Part shown: positions 57,628-64,000 of the stretch, piece by piece
How the letters are laid out: every line of letters begins with the position of its first letter
Numbering within the stretch: position 1 is the first letter of the stretch
Source: Strigamia acuminata
Lineage: Eukaryota > Arthropoda > Chilopoda > Geophilomorpha > Linotaeniidae
Direction of reading: 5' to 3'
Assembly (NCBI GenBank): GCA_949358305.1
Contig: OX442315.1
Span: 17,014,427-17,078,426 of the forward strand
DNA: 64,000 bases
Made by a program: the position numbers and the translations under genes
Notes under the pieces: generated by a model
Database searches by the model: none
Seen by the model: the letters and a program-made list of their open reading frames with translations, nothing else
What the model was told of the DNA's origin: nothing

Positions 57628-58740
57628 TTGTTGTTTTCGGTGTATATAATTCAGTTTGGCAGAGTAAATCGTTTGCGCAGGGCTCGGATGGGATAATTTC
57701 ACACTGTCTACTTATTCGCAGCGCTGTGACTTATGATTGGAATTGGCACGCAAACAGCAGGAGGAATTTTGTAATGCAGTGGGCAAAATTCCCAGTGCTC
57801 GCTATTTGAGCCGCTAGTTTGTGGCTTGAACTTCACACGGGTTTAATCCGAATGTCGCCTTGTGCAAACATGCATGTCCCACTGAAATAGTCGAGCGGTG
57901 ACAGGGGTCACGAGGGCCGCAATACACTCGTGGGTCCGCCCCTCGCATTTTCCTCGTCAATTCACGTCAGCGCTGTGGGGGAACTGAGTCACGGAGGAAT
58001 GACCTGATGCCTTGAATCGATTATCGTCCTATGTTTCTCAAATATCATATTTCTCTTTCTTTTTGAATTTGGGAAGATGATTGCGATTTTGATTGATATG
58101 GGAGAAATGTGGAGTTGTTGTTTCTTTGCTGAATAAATAGAGAGATTGGACATTTCGAAAATTTTTACATTCTTGTTGGAAAACTATTGATTTTTCCGAG
58201 TATTGAACTCATGAAAGGAAAACAAAGTTGTTGATGATTTTTTTAACAATATTTAACAATGACGAGCGAGGGCACTGAAAATCGTTTATCTTGACTTGAT
58301 TATCTGAACATACGGAAGTCAAATAGATCACGTATTCAATGGGTTGTCCATCTCAGATGCAAACGTGCTATTCAAGTCCACATATAAACGTGACATCTCT
58401 TGAATTTCCAATTTCTAACCACACACCAAAATTTAAATTGAGGCATTAGGTGAATGTCAACCGAATGGTCACGTCACTATTGGATATTTGGACAACATCC
58501 CAAATATACCCAGTCATGTAGTTGACCATTGACCGGATGTCCGGATATATACATCATCATTCTTTAGACAAAACATGTAGACATCCATAACAGCATAAGT
58601 AAATAAATTTACACTCAATTACTTTTCGTCTCGTTTTTGGATGCAATTGTTTGCTTAAACAAATAAATGATTGTTATAAGAGTATAATATTTTAGCTGTT
58701 GTGAGAAAATCTGATATTCGTAGGGCTTTTGGGTATAATT
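57628..58740. other. region without features
   Basis: No gene or repeat family recognised. Confidence 0.5.
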
Positions 58741-58997
58741 ACCGTATTGTACCGATTAAGAGTCGCCCTCGAATTGTCGCCGCGGCTGAGACACCAAGAA
58801 TACCGTATTTTTGCAAAAGTATGGTATTGTTTCCGTAGTTAACCTCACGAACGATGAACGTACGCTTCATTCGTGACAGTCAGACTTCGTTTGTTACATT
58901 AAACAAATGTAACAAACGAAAAACCGAAATTGTAATTGCTGACAAAAATCGCAATTTAGAATAAGAGCCGCAGCTCTTAATCGATAAAATACGATAT
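58741..58997. mobile_element. foldback or MITE-like element with central perfect hairpin
   Basis: The left end (58741-58770) and the inverse of the right end (58967-58997) match at roughly 24 of 31 positions around the core CGATTAAGAG. At 58886-58920 lies a perfect 15-bp stem with a 5-nt loop. No ORF. Confidence 0.5.
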
Positions 58998-60429
58998 ATC
59001 TTAAATTGAATGCGCCTACTACATTTGAAAACTGAAATCGAGACTATAATGACGTAATTCTTACCCTGGATTAAATTGGGGGCACCCACAAATACAAATA
59101 CCTTTCCATACAACTACAACTGCACCCACAACTTTAAAGCATAGCTGTGTCACTTGTATAGAATCGAAAAACGAACAAAAGGAATAATTAAAATAATAAA
59201 GAAATAAACAGAAACAAAACTGCTTGCTCGTCCTTCGCAGGTCTCCCCAGCAATAAATGTGATAATGACTAACTATTGTCTAAAAGATGGGATTTTTCAG
59301 CATGTAAATGTATGAACTTTGTTTAAGTAATATTTAGGAATGATATTGACTTAAAGCAATAAGTTTAATAGCTGAATCACATTAGTTATTCTTGCTTTCT
59401 ATTTCCCAAAGGTATTCACACAGAAAATGCTAAGAACAATGAAAGTGAGAAATGAGGTAGACCAAATAAGTCCCCATTTGCTTAATCAATTTTGGAACAA
59501 TGTTCGCCATTTCTATCTCAATTGAAAACTTCGTCGGTCGTTTAACTTGCTTTGTAGAGTGATTAAGATAAACCTTCAATGACTCAAGGTGCATTATTGT
59601 TTAATCAATCAACCCTCTGTAAATGTCTTAAATGACGCGATTAAGCTGAAATTCAAATTCAAAATCAAAATCCGTCGTTTCTATGGTTTACCTCTAATGT
59701 TTCTCACCAAATAATTGATTTCTTGCATTTTTAAGAAAAATAAGAAGAAAAAAAAATAATTTAAAATTTAAAATTCACCTCTTTTTTTCATCACAAAAAA
59801 AATAGAAAAAAATTTATTTCCTGCTCGGAAAGTTCTAAAACATCAAATTTAATTATTCAAGCTGAAAAACTTTTAATTTTAATAGTAAATTCGCTTGGTG
59901 AATACGTAATCCTTGCAAATTTGCAGTAAATTGACAGAATTGAAGGTAATAAAGCGAGTTCACCTCTGGCGGGGTTCGTTTGTAGACGATTAAGAGCCAG
60001 ATATCTTTCTTTTTTTAATTTACGGTTCAGTACTAGGTCACGAGTTGTTTAAGGTTCACTACTTGATGATCCTTTCCTTGATTCTTATCAGATCAAGTGG
60101 CTTTCACTTCCTTCTCTTGATAATTTTTTATTGCTTTTTCTTCGATCGAAGCTGGGGAAGTCAAAAGGGTTAAAATGTGGCGTACAATAGATTCCTCTGG
60201 TTAGCCAGTCGTTTGATTCACGCGTCCACAACCTAATGAGACTCTCCTAAAGTTGAATTTACATCGCCAATTTACATCTTTTATTTATTCTCGTCGTGGC
60301 GACAAAACTGAAACCGATGGCTTCTAAATTTTAAAAAAGAAAAAATTTTAAGATTTTACACAAAGTGATAAAGTGACACCTTTATTAATAATAGATGTTT
60401 TCCGAAAATCATACGAAAGCAGTTATTTC
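58998..60429. other. AT-rich region without features
   Basis: No gene recognised. Poly-A/T tracts near 59740-59815. Confidence 0.5.
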
Positions 60430-60645
60430 CATCTGTCTCTGTCACACATGCGCGCTGGGTTATTTGATTTGGTTTACGGTCCGGGGGACCCTTCTCGCAG
60501 CCTTTGTCGGGGCCCTAATTGAAAAAAAATTTCCATGGAAAATTTTTTTATTTAATATTATTTTTGAAATTTTTTTTGTGGGTATTTTGAGGCCCCGTAG
60601 CCGCATGGGGCCCATCTCGTGCGATAACTTATAAATCAGCTCCTG
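60430..60645. mobile_element. hAT-like MITE fragment, right end
   Basis: Read inward from 60645 the sequence starts CAGGAGCTGATTTATAAGTT and continues into GGGCCCC and GGGGCCTC blocks, the standard look of hAT-derived MITE termini. The left end is unclear; GGGGCCC blocks reach to about 60470. Confidence 0.5.
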
Positions 60646-62739
60646 GTGGTTCTTAATATTTCATTTTCTTCATTTTTTCTAACTGTGAAATCTGCTCGTT
60701 TATTTATGCCAAAAGAGATGAGCTGAGCCCTTGGGAAGCTCGCTGATTCGTTTGTACATATAATGTTAAACCAAACAATTCTCCTGTCGACAAGCTTAAG
60801 AGTTAGGATGTCACATTTCACTTCTTCCCCGTCAATCCTATGCGATAAGAAACAACTTCCAAGCTGCACGAGTAGCAACAACGGAAAGAAATTCAAAGGG
60901 AATGAAACTTGTGTTAAAGAATCATGTTTAAAAAAAAAAAATCGACGTTTGACGTTTGAAAAGTAAAAACTTGCGACAACTTTGATTTGTTTTCGCAAGT
61001 TGGTTGACCCTTTTTCTCTTTAATAAAACAAAAGATATTAACTTTGAAGAAAAAAAAAATATATAAAAAAAAAAAACTGTTGCAAAATTGAAGAAAACAA
61101 TTTTTTTTCGCTCTCTCCTTTTTTTATAACTTGCGGGAAGATTCTTTTTACCATAACGCAATAAGTCGGTCCGGCGGAAAGAGGCGCGCAGCTCGTTTTC
61201 TTGCTTATTTGCCGGCCCAAATCACCCTCTTGTGCAGTGAAACTCGCCTGCATTAGCGGTGGCCGGTGGAAATGGCAAAAGGCAACAACAACAACAACAC
61301 ACGAGTCGAGATTGCTACATTTTTTCACCTTATTTCCCAGCTCTTGTTATCTTCCTCAGCTATCAACAAGAGTGTGCGAAATGAATGAAAACTTGACGAT
61401 CGAGTGTTATTTACTCTTCGCACATCGCACGCAATTTTCAACACCCGAGTGTGAATAATTAAAAACTCTTGTCTGACAAGTCCATCAAGTTTAAGTGCAC
61501 CTAGCAAACGAGCGATGCTAATCAGGATTATTTTTTTTAATGAGTTGCAAACACAATATTCGTGGAATACGGCGTCCAATTGCACAGATTGAATGCAAGA
61601 AAAGTCGTGTTTGCCTTGATGACTTTGCTTCGCTCTCTCTCACTCTCTCTCTCCACTTAATTAAACGGCGCCACTTTTCATATTCGGAGGCAGAGGGCAG
61701 GGCAAAGAAATTTTTTTAAACGTCGACCCGTAAAACGGCTGCAATTTCTCCAGCAGACTCTTCTCACGAGAAGTTTTTACTTTTTTTTTTATCTGTTTTT
61801 GATTGAAATAGTTAGAAATGTTTGTAGTTCCATTGAAGATTAGGCGGTAGACATTCGCTTCCCCTTTGAATTCTTTTTACTTTTTTTACTTCGCCTTTTC
61901 CTTTTTTCTTTCCTTTTTTTGCTTCGAAGATTATCGGATGGAGGCAACATTGGGTAGAATTTCCAATTGAGTGAAGGCTTAGCGTTGTGAGTGTGTGGAG
62001 AAAGGGGAAAACTTCAATTACTGTCTCAACAAGAAAGATTACAAGCTCTACCATCAGCGTGTTCCGTTCGCGTCTTGTGATTTGTACCGTAAGCACCTAT
62101 GCACATGAGGCCTTCCTTGTATGTTGTCGACAACTCTACCGCAGTCTTCTGTGCATCCACTTCTGCGAGTCGTTTTCTCTTGTCTCGAAAGAGAGGAGAA
62201 TAAAACACGAGTTGAAGTCAACATTCGTTGTTCACCACTAATGCGTATTCCTTTCTCTACATGTATCTTCCTTTTTGCATGTTTTTCATTCTTTCGATTC
62301 TTATTCGAGAAATTGTTGACTTGTTCAAATAGAATTTAATAAAAAGGAAATCGCACAACTTTTGAACCGAAAATAAAAATCAATTGCAACTTTATATTTT
62401 CAAGATTGGTGCATCAAGTGGTGCAAAAAAAGTTGAATTTGCGTGCACGGAAAGACCGTGTAGAACGATGCTTTATAACGAGTTAAAATAGTTAAAGTTG
62501 AATTTACTTGTAGCTGTATACTTCCAGCTTTTCTAACTACTACAGCACTGTCTTGCAGATCAGGGTTAGTGTAGTATGTCTGTATCAAATGATTCATGTG
62601 GTTGAATGGAATGAAAAAATAGAGACCAATCAATCATACGGTAGAAATTAGAATAGCGTTTATTCGTTAAAAAAACATAAGGGGCGCTCATTTAACAGCG
62701 TCATGCAAAATGACTTAAAGAAAAGCAGGGAAGCGAACA
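60646..62739. other. region without a supported gene
   Basis: Frames up to 120 codons come from poly-A/T-rich DNA. A GC-richer patch lies at 61160-61280. Confidence 0.45.
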
Positions 62740-62941
62740 TGAAAAGGGCCCTCATATTTGTTGTAGCTTATAGTCAAGTGCCCTGGTCTAAAAATATCAG
62801 GTGCCCCTTGTACCTTGTCATAATTGAAATGGGAACAAGTTACATATATTGCATATTTACAAAGACTTTTCATACGAGGTGCCCAATGTTTAAGGTGGCC
62901 CTGCTTAGGGCCTTGTGATACCTACAGTAAAGCCGGCTCTG
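62740..62941. mobile_element. hAT-like MITE fragment
   Basis: Read inward from 62941 the sequence starts CAGAGCCGGCTTTACTGTAG and continues with GGGCC blocks, like hAT MITE termini. Repeated GGGCC/GTGCCC motifs extend to about 62750. Left terminus not identified. Confidence 0.5.
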
Positions 62942-63267
62942 ACTACAAGGAATTCCGAAAGAAAAAAGGTTCACTTTTAAAAAACAATCTCCACAATGCC
63001 TTTACAACATCATACATTTAAACTAAACAAGCGATATAAAACAATATAAAGATATTATTGTTTAATTTCCACACATTGATATATTTTTCCATATTTTTCC
63101 ACCATTAGCTGAATTATTAGAATTTTTTTTGGGGTTTCGATCCACAGAATAAACTTTCTATCTCTCAAAGGATACTCTCGAAAGATACTCGCAGATATTT
63201 ATGTTTAGTAATGACTTTCCCTATGGCATTTGTTCCTCTATTTTATCCCATTTCAATCCCTCTAGTC

Positions 63268-63386
63268 CAGGGCTTCTTAAACTTTTTCCCCTTTTTCCCC
63301 TTTTTTGTCCGAGAAGTTTGTACGCGACCCCGGGTATATGAGTGTACATATAAATAAATCAAATATTTGCACAACCCCTTCCTGCC
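63268..63386. mobile_element. short hAT-like MITE with 8-bp target duplication
   Basis: Starts CAGGGCTTCTTAAACTTTTT, a common hAT MITE terminus, and includes CGCGACCCC inside. CTCTAGTC occurs directly before (63260-63267) and after (63387-63394). Identity extends to CCCTCTAGTC if the element is taken to end at CCTG (63384). Only about 119 bp, so no coding capacity. Confidence 0.75.
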
Positions 63387-63394
63387 CTCTAGTC

Positions 63395-64000
63395 ATTAAA
63401 ATATACACGCCTCAAAGGAATTTATCCGCTGTCCTCTTCTTCGAGTTTGAACAAATGAATAAATAATTTCTACAGCTCTCCATTTTCACTTAATTCCCTC
63501 CATTAATAATTAACCCATTTAAATTGTTAGTTTTCACATTAATCAATCGATTCCCCATTACCACTATTAGTTTTAACAATGAATTCTTTGATTTGCCATT
63601 CCGCCGACAAAAATATCACAAATACCATAAATTCCAAAATCCAAACAATAAGCGACATGATTATTTAATTAAATAAACGCAACGAATGAGTCTAAACCGC
63701 GAGAGAAACTTTAATCGTGCTACTTCCATTCTGTGATTGACAGACGAAACCCTGAGACAAAAGCTTCGAAAAACCAATTTAACCTTATCAAGCGCCTTAT
63801 ACAGACACTTATCGCGCAGCTGAGACTTCAAAAGCACGCAATCAAACAATGGGATTAGAGGAGTAGAAGTGTCTTGAGCCCATTGTTTTTTTGCTTATGA
63901 AATGAACTGTGGGTGGTGCACGAGTTGAACTGTTGCAAAACTCGCACTCTAAATTTAATGCCATTACAGTAATTGTTTACTTTGAGCAGCATCTCTAACA
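63395..64000. other. region without features
   Basis: AT-rich; a minus 62-codon frame at 63661-63849 has no domain. Confidence 0.5.

Noticed and set aside
1-64000. CRISPR arrays, operons, prophage or other prokaryotic systems
   Set aside because: No spaced direct repeats or dense bacterial-type genes; the window has LTR retrotransposons, splice sites and MITEs and is clearly eukaryotic.

Overview
This window is eukaryotic and AT-rich, with introns and many transposable elements. The PBS of the large retrotransposon matches animal tRNA-Gln. The TE families (Ty1/copia, Ty3/gypsy, hAT-like non-autonomous elements, a tRNA-like SINE) and the microsatellites suggest an arthropod. A crustacean such as a cladoceran is possible, but the sequence does not prove it. 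Almost all long open reading frames belong to two LTR retrotransposons; the rest looks intronic or intergenic.

Layout. 1-1427: AT-rich, no gene. 1526-5676 (minus): a copia element with a single gag-pol ORF, a 161-bp 5' LTR and a PBS-like site. Its 3' end is cut off inside RNase H, and it is flanked by a perfect 98-bp direct duplication. 5772-17523: mostly unassigned; weak candidate small exons at 8599-10955 (+) and a strong 116-nt hairpin at 16359-16474. 17524-17685 (minus): a 53-codon ORF with a signal peptide. 18599-18853 (minus): a probable internal coding exon with good splice sites. 19006-32997 (minus): a full-length, apparently very young Ty3/gypsy element of 13,992 bp. It has two 1,590-bp LTRs in which I found no difference, a 4-bp AAAT target duplication, a tRNA-Gln PBS, a polypurine tract, gag, pol and a third ORF where env would normally sit. 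33705-34051 (+): a probable 5' leader and first coding exon with a signal peptide. 34052-64000: long unassigned sequence (possibly introns) with several hAT-like MITEs, foldback elements, a SINE and microsatellites.

How the parts work together. In the gypsy element gag and pol overlap in different frames. The end of gag carries slippery heptamer A AAA AAC directly before the stop codon, then a 7-nt spacer and a perfect 8-bp GC-rich stem. That is a classic -1 ribosomal frameshift signal and would make Gag-Pol. ORF3 (551 aa) lies 1.3 kb past pol, is not an envelope, and carries CxxCxGxG-type cysteine clusters. The U3 part of the LTR holds five repeated modules that may act as promoter or enhancer repeats. 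The main candidates for something new are ORF3 with its LTR module array, the odd 98-bp duplication around the truncated copia, and the miRNA-like hairpin.
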